From positions 225,058,739 through 225,122,738 of the forward strand of contig CM061919.1 in NCBI GenBank assembly GCA_031002005.1: 64,000 nucleotides of DNA. The letters run 5' to 3'. Made by a program: the position numbers and the translations under genes. Positions 11,611-21,677 of the stretch are shown here, one piece after another. The notes below the pieces were generated by a model. The model saw nothing but the letters and a program-made list of their open reading frames with translations, had not been told where the DNA came from and made no database searches. Source of the stretch: Vandiemenella viatica. Lineage: Eukaryota; Arthropoda; Insecta; Orthoptera; Morabidae. The first letter of the stretch is position 1. Every line of letters starts with the position of its first letter.

Positions 11611-12600
11611 TGTTATTAACAGCAATATTACTTGTGACTTTGACCACTTTTAAGTGTTTTATGGTATAAGAGTTTTGATTACTGTTTAAAGTAAGGCCAG
11701 CAGAAATAATTCTCGTTTGTGGATGAAAATATGATAAACTGCTTCCTTGGCTCAAAGTCACAAAATAGGTAACAAAGATTTAATGCACGCCGATAGATGC
11801 AGTTACACACATTACTCACAATACATATTGATTCGATTCTGAATTGTCACTAGTCAGAATTCATTATGACAGCTACCTACTACATACAAAATTCACTATG
11901 CATCATAGAATGTTAGTTGTCATTCTGTTTCAAGTTGCATTTCAACCTAATTACATTATGGTTATGCACATTACTGACTTACATTTCTAGCTGCATCTGA
12001 TGTCATTATAATCAAAATTCAGCATGGATGCAATCTTACTTCACTCAAAATCCACTATGCACCATGGAATATTAGTAATCATTCTAGGCCAAGCTGCATG
12101 TCAACTTAAACCCAACCTTCGCTAATACAGCTCCTTGAAAATCGGCATGTGTACCACATGCAGAAGGGCACATTCACAGCAATGATGCTACACATAGCCT
12201 GACGATCTTCCGTTTATTACTTCTGTCTTAACTGGTTCAATGTCTTTCCCCACATTTTTTCTTATATACTAACGCCTAGATAATGTGTTAATCATATTTT
12301 CGTCCTGAAAGAACATTTTGCATTTACTGGCTCGGCTTTGCACAGCAGCTTGCATTTTCTTTACTAATAATAACAGTAATAAATATTCTATGTAATAATA
12401 AAAATTTATTTATGTCTTACAACAAAAACCACAATTTTTAACCTGTATCAAATCAATAAATTCTGCTATAAAAGAGAAATTTACTTGATAAGGTACGAAT
12501 TAATCAATTCTTCTTTGTAGTGTTTGATTAATTTTATTATCCTAGTTTTACTACATTTCACTGCAAGATATGACTTCCATTTGCCCATCACATCTTATGT
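11611..12600. repeat. Unassigned DNA with a tandem duplication of about 162 bp
   Basis: Blocks at 11886-11950 and 12048-12112 share the order aaaatYcactatgca, gaatRttagt, tcattct and aRgYtgcatRtcaac. The rest is AT-rich and no coding region is supported. Confidence 0.5.
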
Positions 12601-13060
12601 AAAACTAAGGAAGGATAGGGAAATACGAACCAACAATCACCACAGATGAAGGTGGTTGGGAATAATAAACAAAAAAAAAAGACAAACATGAGAAACACAA
12701 TATTTTGACATTGACCTAATTCTTGCTAAGAGTGAGACACCAGGCAGAGCATGGCATGCACACGCCGAAGGATGTCTGGTGAATGGAGGCTGTGCAGCAT
12801 GGCAGGCATAGATGGTAGTGTAGGAGAGGGGGAAGAGGTCAAATACTAGATTGACAATTGATAACGTTAAAGATATTATCTTTGGAAGTGGAGGAACATC
12901 AATATAAAAACAATGAGCAGGAAAATGCTTTAAGACAATAAAACTAAGGAAGGATAGGGATATATGACCCAACACTTACCACAGATGAAGGTAGCTGGGA
13001 AAGATTAACATAAAGAACAAACAAGTAATATTTCGGCAGTTAGCCTTATTCTTGTCAAAA
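12601..13060 (-). mobile_element. Tandem PLE terminal repeats (pLTR)
   Basis: The 20-mer aaactaaggaaggataggga occurs at about 12602 and again at about 12944, each followed by cacagatgaagg and then a conserved block containing agtgagacaccaggc (12736 and 13061). The two copies are therefore direct repeats with a period of about 341 bp. On the minus strand each ends ccttcatctgtggt, then ccctatccttcctta, the tail seen after other PLE copies in this window. Minus-strand 12735-12700 and 13055-13025 carry a hairpin followed by (c/g)aaatatt. Confidence 0.65.
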
Positions 13061-13084
13061 GTGAGACACCAGGCGGAGACAGAC

Positions 13085-13260
13085 GTGCACACGATGATGG
13101 ACGTTTGGAGTCTCCCACAACGCACACCTCCCATAATGTTCTCCTGTTGACAAAGGGCTCATCCCAAAAATTACTGTATCATTTGTATTTCTGGGTGTTT
13201 GCACCCCACATCCATCATCTAAAGGTAAGTGGTCGCTCATTTCCCTATCCTAATTTAATT
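13085..13260 (+). mobile_element. PLE terminal repeat fragment, plus strand
   Basis: This carries ttgacaaagggctcatccc then aaaaattac (hairpin plus A-rich motif), and ends ccatcatctaaaggtaagtg, then tttccctatcct, which is the PLE tail in plus orientation. It abuts the minus-strand repeats, giving a tail-to-tail PLE junction. Confidence 0.55.
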
Positions 13261-13304
13261 CCTTTTTGCGACTTAGCGCCTTTGATTTCATTGTTTACTA
13301 CAAC

Positions 13305-13306
<2 letters not shown>

Positions 13307-13362
<56 letters not shown>
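13307..13362. repeat. (CA)28 microsatellite
   Basis: An uninterrupted 56-bp CA run lies directly upstream of the last codons of a PLE ORF remnant. Confidence 0.97.
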
Positions 13363-13364
<2 letters not shown>

Positions 13365-13925
13365 GCCATGAGAGTCCTCTCGGACAAAAGCAGCATCTCG
13401 GAACTCAGAATGTGGAAACTGGATTATCAGTACCAACTGGGGACCAGACAACCATCAGGACTAAATTTAAGATAGTGCCAATTTTTCATCCATCCTCCTC
13501 ACCTCCTAGCTTTTCCCACAGAACCAACGATCACCAGAGCGTATCTTGTAGTAGTTTGTTTGCTAAATTTGTATTTAAAAAAAAAATTAAAAAGTTCCAA
13601 ATATTTTTATTACACAAATTTCTCAGTTATTGTGTACATTCATACACGGTGTAAAAGGCAAGTTAGGACCATCAGCTGATATCTACCACATTTCCGCAAC
13701 AGTTTCCTATGTATAGGTTTATGCTTTTCTACCCCAACCCTGACTTCTGCCATGTTGTTTTCCCTCCCACCATGAGCTACCGGCCTTGTTGGCTAACTCA
13801 GGTAGCCCTCTCACTCTACTACTAAAGGAGGACTATAAGCTCGAGAATTCTGCTCTATTTGTGTACGTGTTTTTCCGTGTCTCCACGCCACAGGAATCCT
13901 ATGGTAAGCGGTAGTTTTCGCCTAT
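13363..13925 (+). mobile_element. PLE ORF 3' end plus terminal repeat
   Basis: Bases 13366-13474 encode the C-terminus AMRVLSDKSSISELRMWK, then YQYQLGTRQPSGLNLR and a stop. It is colinear with the end of the intact PLE ORF (AVRVFPDSTTSAELRRWE, then RHPPGLNHR). The following 450 bp (catgagctaccggcc, cgtgtctccacgccacag, gaatcctatggtaagc) recur after a second decayed copy at 42335-42810, so this is a shared terminal repeat of a second PLE subfamily. Confidence 0.75.
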
Positions 13926-13929
13926 TCAA

Positions 13930-14612
13930 ATATTCAATATATATGAGACTTGATTTCTTCTTTGGATATGGTTTTGTCACTTGAATCAGTTGATTCTGCT
14001 TTGAAATAAAATTTTCATGTTAAAGTAGTGATTGTTTTTTCATTATGATCTCTGATATTACTATAGGGTTCTTTTAGTTTCTCAATATGTCAAAGGACTT
14101 AATGATTCTGGGTTAATTACTACACTTGGTAAATTAGGATTGATTTACTAAAACATGTGAAAACGTATTAAATGATTTGGTGAGGAGTGAACCTTCTATG
14201 TTCCAACAAATCACAAAACTACATGACGAGAGCAGTAACTTAATTACAGGTTAATTAAATGCAGCAACCAATTTCTAATTTAGGATTTAATTTTCTGTGT
14301 TATCAATATTTTTAGTACTGCAATCTGTCAATATATGGTATCACTTTTTTTAAATTTAGTAATGTTGAGGAAATGTAAATATATTCTTTTATTTGCAGCT
14401 CCACAATCAACCAACAGAATTATATATCTACATGCAAATTATCAGAAACTAAGTATATATGACATTATGGCATGATTGAGGCAAATAGTATATCCTTTTT
14501 CATTTATTATATTAAGGTAAATTCACAACCCTCTCTTTTTTTAAAAGAGATTCAAAACATTTTTCATGTATTTTATATATTTTTTTGGTTTATTAAAACA
14601 AGAATATTTATT
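13930..14612. other. Unassigned AT-rich DNA
   Basis: No gene, repeat unit or RNA feature is seen. Confidence 0.4.
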
Positions 14613-14649
14613 TTCAATGAAAGTTTCACGGGAGTCCAGCTGGACGGAG

Positions 14650-14700
14650 TCATAAAACGACGACGTTTCGACAACCTGCTCGGTTGTCTTCATCAGGTCT
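14650..14700 (-). ncRNA. Hammerhead-ribozyme-like motif, left arm
   Basis: This is the mirror copy of the motif at 16111-16160. On the minus strand it reads CTGATGA (14696-14690), a 7-bp stem with loop, GAAAC, and then GTCGTC. Core bases and stem are intact. Confidence 0.6.
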
Positions 14701-14862
14701 AATTAGATGTTGCTTGTAGGAAATCACAAACAGACTGACTTCGCTGTCACTTCCTTCGCTGCCGTCGAAATTCGAATGTCGTGTATAGAGGGTTGCCAGG
14801 ACGCCCAATCAGCGCGCTGGAACTGAGGGTATCAGCGTTGCGGACTGCATATAGTGCCAAAA

Positions 14863-15001
14863 CGGTCACCCATCCAAGCGCTGACCATGCTCACTATTGC
14901 TTAACTGGTCTACCGCAAGCCGAGGGTATCAGTGTTGCGGACTGCGTATTGAGCCATACGCGGTCACCCATCCAAGCACTCACCACGTTCAACGTTGCTT
15001 A
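14863..15001 (-). repeat. Two 5S-rRNA-like segments, left arm
   Basis: The complement of cttggatgggtgaccg lies at 14863-14878 and 14961-14976, each paired with the complement of gttaagcaa. These are the mirror copies of the right-arm segments at 15816-15957. Confidence 0.7.
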
Positions 15002-15124
15002 ACCTGTAGACGTAAGAGCTGGCAAACTATGTCCATGGCGTCAGTTTGCTTCCATTTGGACTTGTTGAGAAGATTTTTGTTTTTTATGACATAGATCCCT
15101 AATAATTGGTCTCCAGGCTTCACT

Positions 15125-15395
15125 TCAATGCAGTCCACTGTCCCTATTGATGTTATCGTTAAGCTGAATTTCCAATGCTTCCCAAATTACTGAGTCCCAG
15201 AACGAAGAGACTCTGGCCAGCACCACCGTTTCATCAAACACTATTTTATGTTCTTCATCGAACGCATGTTCGGCTATTGCAGACTTTTCCACTTGCACCA
15301 GTCTCAAGTGTCGTTTGTGCTCGGTGATACGTACAGCGATGGTTCTGATCGTCTATCCAATATAAACTTTGCCGCATTCGCAAGGTATTGAATAA
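15125..15395 (-). pseudogene. GIY-YIG endonuclease segment, left arm
   Basis: This is the minus-strand mirror of 15421-15696, encoding the same product from the centre outward, with RLVQVEKSAIAEHAF and then DSVIWEALEIQLNDN. It is damaged: the codon after the conserved YIG (tat att gga) is tag where the right arm has cag, and a 3-bp deletion lies near the C-terminus. This arm can no longer make the nuclease domain. Confidence 0.8.
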
Positions 15396-15420
15396 ATTCC
15401 AGGAATTCTTAGGCCTATTC

Positions 15421-15696
15421 AATTATTCAATACCTTGCGAATGCGGCAAAGTTTATATTGGACAGACGATCAGAACCATCGCTGTACGTATCACCGAGCA
15501 CAAACGACACTTGAGACTGGTACAAGTGGAAAAGTCCGCAATAGCCGAACATGCGTTCGATGAAGAACATAAAATAGTGTTTGATGAAACGGTGGTGCTG
15601 GCCAGAGTCTCTTCGTTCTGGGACTCGGTAATTCGGGAAGCATTGGAAATTCAGCTTAACGATAACAACATCAACAGGGACAGTGGACTGTATTGA
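15421..15696 (+). pseudogene. GIY-YIG endonuclease segment, right arm, 5'-truncated
   Basis: An open frame runs through the palindrome centre and ends at tga 15694-15696. It encodes a GIY-YIG nuclease domain, the DNA-cleaving module at the C-terminus of Penelope-like retroelements: a Y-S-I then CECGKVYIGQTIRT, R and EHKRH, then KSAIAEHAF. The RT that normally precedes it is absent and no real start codon is present, so it is a truncated relic with an intact domain frame. It is clearly a different PLE family from the ORF at 23398-26199, whose domain reads LIYQLTC and SYIGLTTQQL. Confidence 0.85.
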
Positions 15697-15815
15697 AGTG
15701 AAGCCTGGAGACCAATTATTAGGGATCTATGTCATAAAAAACAAAAATCTTCTCAACAAGTCCAAATGGAAGCAAACTGACGCCATGGACAGTTTGCCAG
15801 CTCTTACAGTCTACA

Positions 15816-15957
15816 GGTTAAGCAACGTTGAACATGGTGAGTGCTTGGATGGGTGACCGCGTGTGGCTCAATACGCAGTCCGCAACACTGATACCCTCGG
15901 CTTGCGGTAGACCGGTTAAGCAACGGTGAGCGTGGTCAGCGCTTGGATGGGTGACCG
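15816..15957 (+). repeat. Two 5S-rRNA-like segments, right arm
   Basis: Two tandem 98-bp units each contain ggttaagcaacg (15816 and 15914) and, about 28 bases on, cttggatgggtgaccg (15844-15859 and 15942-15957). These match the A and C blocks of the internal control region of 5S rRNA genes, the TFIIIA/Pol III promoter. The 5' half of 5S rRNA is missing, so they are not 5S genes. They may act as internal promoters or be fossils of a 5S-derived module. Confidence 0.75.
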
Positions 15958-16110
15958 TTTTGGCTCCATACGCAGTCCGCAACGCTGATACCCTCAGTTC
16001 CAGCGCGCTGATTGGGCGTCCTGGCAATCACGACATTCGAATTTCAACGGCAGCGAAGGAAGTGACAGCGAAGTCAGTCTGTTTGTGATTTCCTACAAGC
16101 AACATCTAAA

Positions 16111-16160
16111 TAGACCTGATGAAGACAACCGAGCAGGTTGTCGAAACGTCGTCGTTTTAT
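16111..16160 (+). ncRNA. Hammerhead-ribozyme-like motif, right arm
   Basis: CTGATGA (16116-16122) is followed by a perfect 7-bp stem (gacaacc/ggttgtc, loop gagca), then GAAAC (16143-16147) and GTCGTC. This is the type I hammerhead core with a very short helix III. Minimal hammerheads of this kind are known from the terminal repeats of animal Penelope-like elements. Helix I pairing around the likely GTC site is weak (gac/gtc then a-rich/u-rich), consistent with versions thought to act as dimers. Activity is inferred, not shown. Confidence 0.65.
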
Positions 16161-16199
16161 GACTCCGTCCGGCTGGACTCCCGTGAAACTTTCATTGAA

Positions 16200-16659
16200 T
16201 CAATACGCCGGGATAGTCTCCATTTGCATAACATTTATTTTATTTTTCTCTGACTGGTTTTTAAGGTTTTCCACAATCATCAGTCACATTTGTCTATCTT
16301 TCTTCCTCAGTGCAACACCATTGCCAACTGCCTTATTTTTGACTCAGTCATGTGGTAGGTCTCAATGAATGAAATAATAGTAGAAAAAATGAATTACAAA
16401 TCCTATCTTAATTTGTAATTCCTAAAATTTCAGGGCTTTATGTGTGTAGTGTATATTGGTATTTCGATGCTGCAGTGATCTTAAACTTTGGTACATGGTG
16501 GTTATTCTCCTATCTAAATGTTTAATTTATACTATTTATCACCATACTGACTGCAGTAAAGTCATTTCACTATGGTATCAACACTAATGAGGATTAACTT
16601 AATTACTTTCTTAAGTTTTAAGCAGGTAAATGAAACATACTAATCACACAAGTACATAC
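16200..16659. other. Unassigned DNA downstream of LRPPRC exon 9
   Basis: No gene or recognisable repeat is seen. If the phase-1 donor at 16659/16660 is real, this is the start of the next intron. Confidence 0.4.
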
Positions 16660-16938
16660 CATAAATATCAAGCATGCAACTGTGCACAACACCAAGACTT
16701 CGTCCAGTTACTGGAGAGTCCTTTAAATAGCTTAATAATTTTTGCGCAAGGTTTATATCATTCCCCTTTCTTGCATTTTCAAGTATTTTCTTATACATTA
16801 CTCTCTGTGATTTCTTTAAGAATTCTTCCCAAAGCTTTCTGGCAGCAGTATCATCATTCTTCAAAAAATGATGTATCCACAGAACATTGATGGGTTCAGT
16901 TATCCCATGGCTTGCATATTTCCTGGCAAGTTCTTCAT
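16660..16938 (-). CDS. LRPPRC: LRPPRC exon 9 (last in window)
   Basis: The exon starts after a ttctag acceptor at 16938 and ends at a GTATGT donor below 16660. It begins in phase 1, so the T of exon 8 plus AT gives Tyr. It encodes EELARKYASHGITEP, INVLWIHHFLKNDDTAARK, then SQRVMYKKILENARKGND and LAQKLLSYLKDSPVTGR. The two helical hairpins with N/D-rich turns fit PPR repeats. It ends with one base of the next codon, so the gene continues to lower coordinates. I found no phase-1 exon in 1-16659; the next exon is probably outside the window. Confidence 0.88.
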
Positions 16939-17283
16939 CTAGAACACAGGATAATAATCAGTAGATTAATAAAATAGATAAATGAATTGAATTTTTAAAA
17001 AAAATATATCTAGAATTTTCTAACAATATCAATGTGTTTCAAGAAAAACTGATCAGCTTTAAAAATCTATTAAATATCTTTATCTCTTCTCAAATGCATA
17101 TATATCTTGCACACAAAACTAAAAATATATCGAGAGAAATAAACACCTATATCATTAATTCATGCTTTTTAAATAACCAAATACTGCTAAGACAAATGAT
17201 GCTGATTAAAACTGCATTGATACAACCCAATATTTACAGATCAGATAGTTAGTGAAGCACTTGGATACTAGTACATAACTTAC

Positions 17284-17482
17284 ACTGTGGTAAAAGTTCA
17301 GGGTGCTTCTCTAGAAGACCAAATGCTCCTCCTCTTGGGAATTGTTTTCCTATGTTTGATATATCTTCATTCTCTGCACTCTCCAGAAGCTTTTCTAACT
17401 TTTCAATATACTCCTTTGCTTTACCTGCTTCAACGTAAGCTGTGCACCGTTTATTGTCAAATGACACTGTAGTTTTGCATTC
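17284..17482 (-). CDS. LRPPRC: LRPPRC exon 8
   Basis: A 199-bp exon from a tttaacag acceptor (17482) to a GTAAGT donor (17284), phase 0 to 1. It encodes ECKTTVSFDNKRCTAYVE, AGKAKEYIEKLEKLLESAEN, then PRGGAFGLLEKHPELLPQ. The middle is strongly helical and charged. It is separated from exon 9 by a 345-bp intron with no insertions and from exon 7 by an 11.3-kb intron that holds the intact PLE. Confidence 0.88.
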
Positions 17483-18144
17483 CTGTTAAATTGAAACAAA
17501 GACAAATCAGTAATTTATTTTTACATTATAACTCACTGCAACCATTTTCAAATATTGAAGTAATTTTTTTTCAAAAACTAAAATTTTACTATATTCCAAA
17601 AAAGTATTTGATTTCATGTTACTCTAATCAACTTTAAAAATTTAATACATCTTTTTACACTAGTCAATTATTTTTTCAGTGCTAAATTTATCTGCAACTT
17701 CTTAGAACACATTTAAAACAAATAAACTGAGTATTTGATATATAGCAGATATTTTATTGGTACAGAAAGGGTGTATGTGAATTATTTTGAAACGATGGAA
17801 ACTCCAGAAGAAAGATGTAAATGCAAGTTCCATGGGTGTAAGGTTGAAGTTGACAGATAAAAAATAATACAGATGTTGAAGGGTTCATAAAATGAAAATA
17901 GTGGCAGAAAGGACTGGACTGAAAGCAATCAAATTCTATAAAATGGCAGGCTAAAAAGCAGGAAATGAAACTTCAGAAAAACAAAGGAATCAATTCAATA
18001 TAAAGAACTTTATAGTTATGTTTTCCAGTATAAAATGACCTGCGAAATATTAATGCAACATTTCTCTCGACATGAGAGTGAAAACAGGCAAATTATATTA
18101 ACTGACCAGTTACCTGTAAGACTATTAAGCCCATTATATATGAG
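17483..18144. other. Intron sequence without recognised features
   Basis: AT-rich intron DNA. No gene, RNA or repeat is recognised. Confidence 0.4.
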
Positions 18145-18350
18145 AACCACGACCCACTAGTGTGACTCATTGCACTGAGGCACTGTACACTGCATCAGGA
18201 AGGTACAATAGGACCAAGCACAGCCACAGAACCCCACATGCGGCCATCTTGATGGCAGTTTTTAGTTAGTTTCCCCCAATCACCTAGGTAAATGATGGGA
18301 TGGTCCCCAATCTCTGCCTCATAAACTACACATTTCATAAACAACAAATA
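18145..18350 (+). repeat. SINE-like repeat, diverged
   Basis: The order cactgcatcaggaaggtacaat, cggccatcttgat, ttccccaatcacctaggtaaatgatggga and tctctgcctcataaactacacatttca is repeated at 41780-41960, where a tRNA-like B box (ggttcaaatcc) is still visible. The middle is related to the SINE body at 53653-53890. Confidence 0.6.
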
Positions 18351-19859
18351 CACTTATCATAAAGAACATACAAAGTTACGTTTGGCAGACAGATGGAAAC
18401 ACAACACTTTCCTCCAATAGATTAGGTACAACAAAACATAACAAAACCTTACAAAATTCGGGCAGGAATTTAGTTCCCTTCCTCTTCCTCCGAGATTCAC
18501 CAGAAGTGGTCAGAATCCACATGAACCTTACTGGCCGAATCGGAGGAAAAAAAATTAGGACAGCCACATTAGATAATTTATGGTAATCCCTCATTGCTGT
18601 AAAATTTTACTAGCAAAAATGTTCCTAAAGGATATTAAAAGATTTACTCAAAAATGGATTTTAGTACATGTAGCTGTTGTGTTGCAGAGTTTATAGACAT
18701 TATCAGAAAGTAGAATGCAACATTGTTCCATGAGCAACAGTTCCGTGAAGCCTGTGTGGACGTGTCAACAATTAGTACAAAATGTACTATTTGACCAGAT
18801 TTCCTATTATTAATGCTGTTCACAGACGAGTCCTCACTCCATTGGGGTGGAATTCTTCTAACAGAACAGTAATATCACACTACAAAGTGCATTTCACGGT
18901 CTATATTTAAAATATAATATGGTTATGGATTGAGAGGAAGGCTAACACTTATTATAGTAAAGGGTGTGGTGGCTACGAAATAAAAACACACATACCCTTC
19001 TTCAGCAGGAATTAGCCACGAAATTTTATGTATTTGTGTGGCTTTTGTTTCTGCTGTGCCCTATGCTATTGGTAAGTGCTGGCCAACCCTCTATATACCT
19101 AACCTAATTACATCACAAAGCACCCAACCATTCCTACCATATGAAAACATATCAATATTTTAATAAAATCATAGAGCTGTATTTTCTATCTATTTACCAA
19201 GAAATTGCTTGGCTGTTAGAGAGGATCAACCGTTAAAACTACCTGGAGCATTACTTCATTTCATTTTTAACAGCCTGATACTAATTGGATGCAACACTTC
19301 ATGATAGACTGAATGCAAATGAGTTAGAACAATGATTTGTGAATAACTCAGTTTGAAATCTCTAAAAAAAAACCTGATCACTCACAATACACATGAAAGT
19401 AGTTACATAAGTACTATCTGCTAGTTACTTAAATAAAAATACAGCGAGGAACTCCATATTTGAACTGATGTTAATGGTATACATTATTTTGAACAGCTTA
19501 TCTCAACCAAAAAATATACTTTTCACTGAAATATGTTAAAAAAAAACAATAACAATAATTTTTTACTTACATCCTTATCTAAGGTCACTTTTCCGACCAT
19601 AAGATGCCAATGTTTAGGAGCATTTACCATTTCAAGTTTTATTTTTATATATTGACAACAATATTTAATAATTTGTTAGTGGGAGAAGAAAATTTATCCC
19701 AAGAATATAATGTTTCAATGATAAGTTACACTTAGAAATTCACACCTGCATTTAACTTTTATCGACTTGCAGAAAGCATATGATAATAAGCAATTATGTA
19801 ATTTTTTTTGAATTTTTAAGTCATCCATAGAATATATGTAAGAGCCATCAAAATATTTA
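18351..19859. other. Intron sequence, little recognisable
   Basis: No gene. Near 18990-19060 the minus strand reads ctgctgaagaaggg and the plus strand ends tattggtaagtgctgg, reminiscent of PLE terminal repeats but too decayed to call. Confidence 0.35.
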
Positions 19860-20776
19860 TACGAATGTAAAAGTAGTTGTAAGGACTGGTAAGAAAAACT
19901 CACAACCCTTACTAATTAACAAGGTTCTAAGGCAAGGTTATTGCCTTTCCTCAACTATGTTCAAAATAAATGCCCAAGGCATTTTAGAGAACTGGAGAAA
20001 AAAATAACTTAAGAATAGGGATAGAAATGAATGGATCCTGTTACATATAATCTGTTATTTGCAAACGGCCAGGTAGGGATGAACAGAACTTTAATGTACC
20101 TGCTAAGGAAATTAGTTGAGATGTATAATAAATGGGGACTAAAAATCAAAACTACAATGACAGAATACCAAACTGTTTGATAAATGACATCACCTCTAAA
20201 AATATTAGATAACTTAACAATAAATACATATGAAAGGTATAGATATTTGAAAAGCATTATTACTAATAATTGTAAATGTGAAGAAAATATCAGACATTGA
20301 CTAACCAAGTGAGGTCTGCCATACAAAAATTATATCCCCTTCTTGGTTCACTAAGATTGACCCAAAAACAAAACTCAATATGTATAGAGCCATCTTGCAA
20401 CCAATTACCACTTACATGGCAAAATGTCGGACAATTACAGAAAGAAGCTGCAAGACATAAGTGGAAGCGGATTTACTAAGAAGGGCTTCCCAATGACAAA
20501 ATTAGAGCGTGTGCTGAATTAAAAAATTAGGGAGCAGACTGGTATCAAAGATACAATACTCCAGAATACGGAAAAGAAACAGCTATTACAGTTAGGGCAT
20601 CTAACCAGAATAATCAAAGGAACAACGGCAAATATAATTTTTAATTACCAATCAACAAATCAGAGAAGATGAGGCAGACCACTGCTAAGATGGTAGCAAG
20701 GAGTGGTATGATCAATGAAAGTAAAAAATATTGAGGCCCACAATAAATGATTGTGGAGACTGACTTGGGTACCATC
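19860..20776 (+). pseudogene. RTE-like LINE RT relic
   Basis: Plus-strand frames with many stops read NKVLRQGYCLSSTMFKINAQ, ILENWRKK, then NLLFADD-like remnants (ctgttatttgcaaacg at 20050) and, further on, LQLGHLTRIIKG. This is the RT palm to C-terminal order of RTE-type LINEs. No frame is longer than 60 codons. Confidence 0.65.
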
Positions 20777-21166
20777 AGACATGTTAAGAATGGGTTTCAA
20801 TCCTCTGAGTAGTTGAAAGGCATTCACTCCATATGTCCGTGTTATAATTGTTTCTTCAAATGAGCCCTATTTTTCAAAATATTTGAGTGCAAAATATCCA
20901 AATATCATTTAAATATTAAAATTATTAACTCTAAATTACAGGCATCAGCATGGTGTATGTAGTAAGTTGCTTGTTTCCTATCTTGTATGCCCAGATTCGA
21001 ATTCCCATACTGTCAAATAATTTGATTTCTTTTTTAAATTCAGAAATCATTGATTATTGATTTTATTTCAAATTCATTTACATAGTATGTGAAATAATAT
21101 TTAAAACATTACTTTCAATACTATAATTAATTATAATAGATACAATAAACAACTTATATTACAAAG

Positions 21167-21550
21167 CTACTCATGTAAAACGGATATTTGATTAATTTTC
21201 AATTTCCTCTGTTGAACATTTTTGTGGGTGGTAATTATCACAGAAACATTCAAAACATATTTCCAGTTTGTACTATGCACATTTAATAAATGCCACTTTG
21301 ACAAATGTACATTTCTTTTTAATAAAGATATTGAGAAACAAACATAATTAATGTTCCTGAAAATACATCTTTCTTCAAACAATTGCACGCTATACCAAGA
21401 GTACTGTATCATAGGATAGAATACGAGCACAGATAGTTGATCCACGATTAAATAATGTATTTTAATCACGTCTTCCCATGAATTTATTTCATTTTGTAAT
21501 TTCAATAGTGCTGGTGCATTATGGATTTTTCTGACGGTTGTTTTATTTGC
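21167..21550 (-). CDS. Unknown ORF inside the foldback element
   Basis: A minus-strand frame runs from a ttttttag acceptor-like site near 21551 to a stop at 21167. It reads ANKTTVRKIHNAPALLKLQN, EINSWEDVIKIHYLIVDQL and so on for about 126 residues. I do not recognise the family. Lying between terminal inverted repeats, it could be part of a decayed transposase, but no catalytic motif is visible. It may also be chance. Confidence 0.25.
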   Translation of the reverse strand, partial: ANKTTVRKIHNAPALLKLQNEINSWEDVIKIHYLIVDQLSVLVFYPMIQYSWYSVQLFEERCIFRNINYVCFSISLLKRNVHLSKWHLLNVHSTNWKYVLNVSVIITTHKNVQQRKLKINQISVLHE

Positions 21551-21677
21551 CTAAAAAAATAAACATCGCATGGTTAACATATCAGCATACACTTGAGAGG
21601 AATCATTTTCAATGTACATGAGCATGTCCCATCTTTATCCTCAAAAGATCTCATTGTATATCATCTAGTCTGTTTGA

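Larger units (their letters stand above)
14613..16199. mobile_element. 1.59-kb palindrome made of two head-to-head PLE 3' ends
   Basis: Arms 14613-15395 and 15423-16199 are near-identical inverted copies around a 27-bp spacer. In the stretches compared they differ by scattered substitutions and small indels. Read outward from the centre, each arm contains a GIY-YIG endonuclease coding segment, a short 3' UTR, two 98-bp tandem units each holding a 5S-rRNA-like segment, and a hammerhead-like motif near the outer end. Both arms are therefore 5'-truncated 3' ends of one PLE family, distinct from the intact element at 22406-26577. The arms are younger than most repeats around them. Confidence 0.9.

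Noticed and set aside
13245..13451. Minus-strand frame reading a long run of Cys-Val
   Set aside because: It is the translation of the (CA)28 microsatellite, not a protein.
15844..15957. Functional 5S rRNA genes
   Set aside because: Only the 3' control-region part is present; the 5' half and terminator are missing and copies sit inside a PLE arm.
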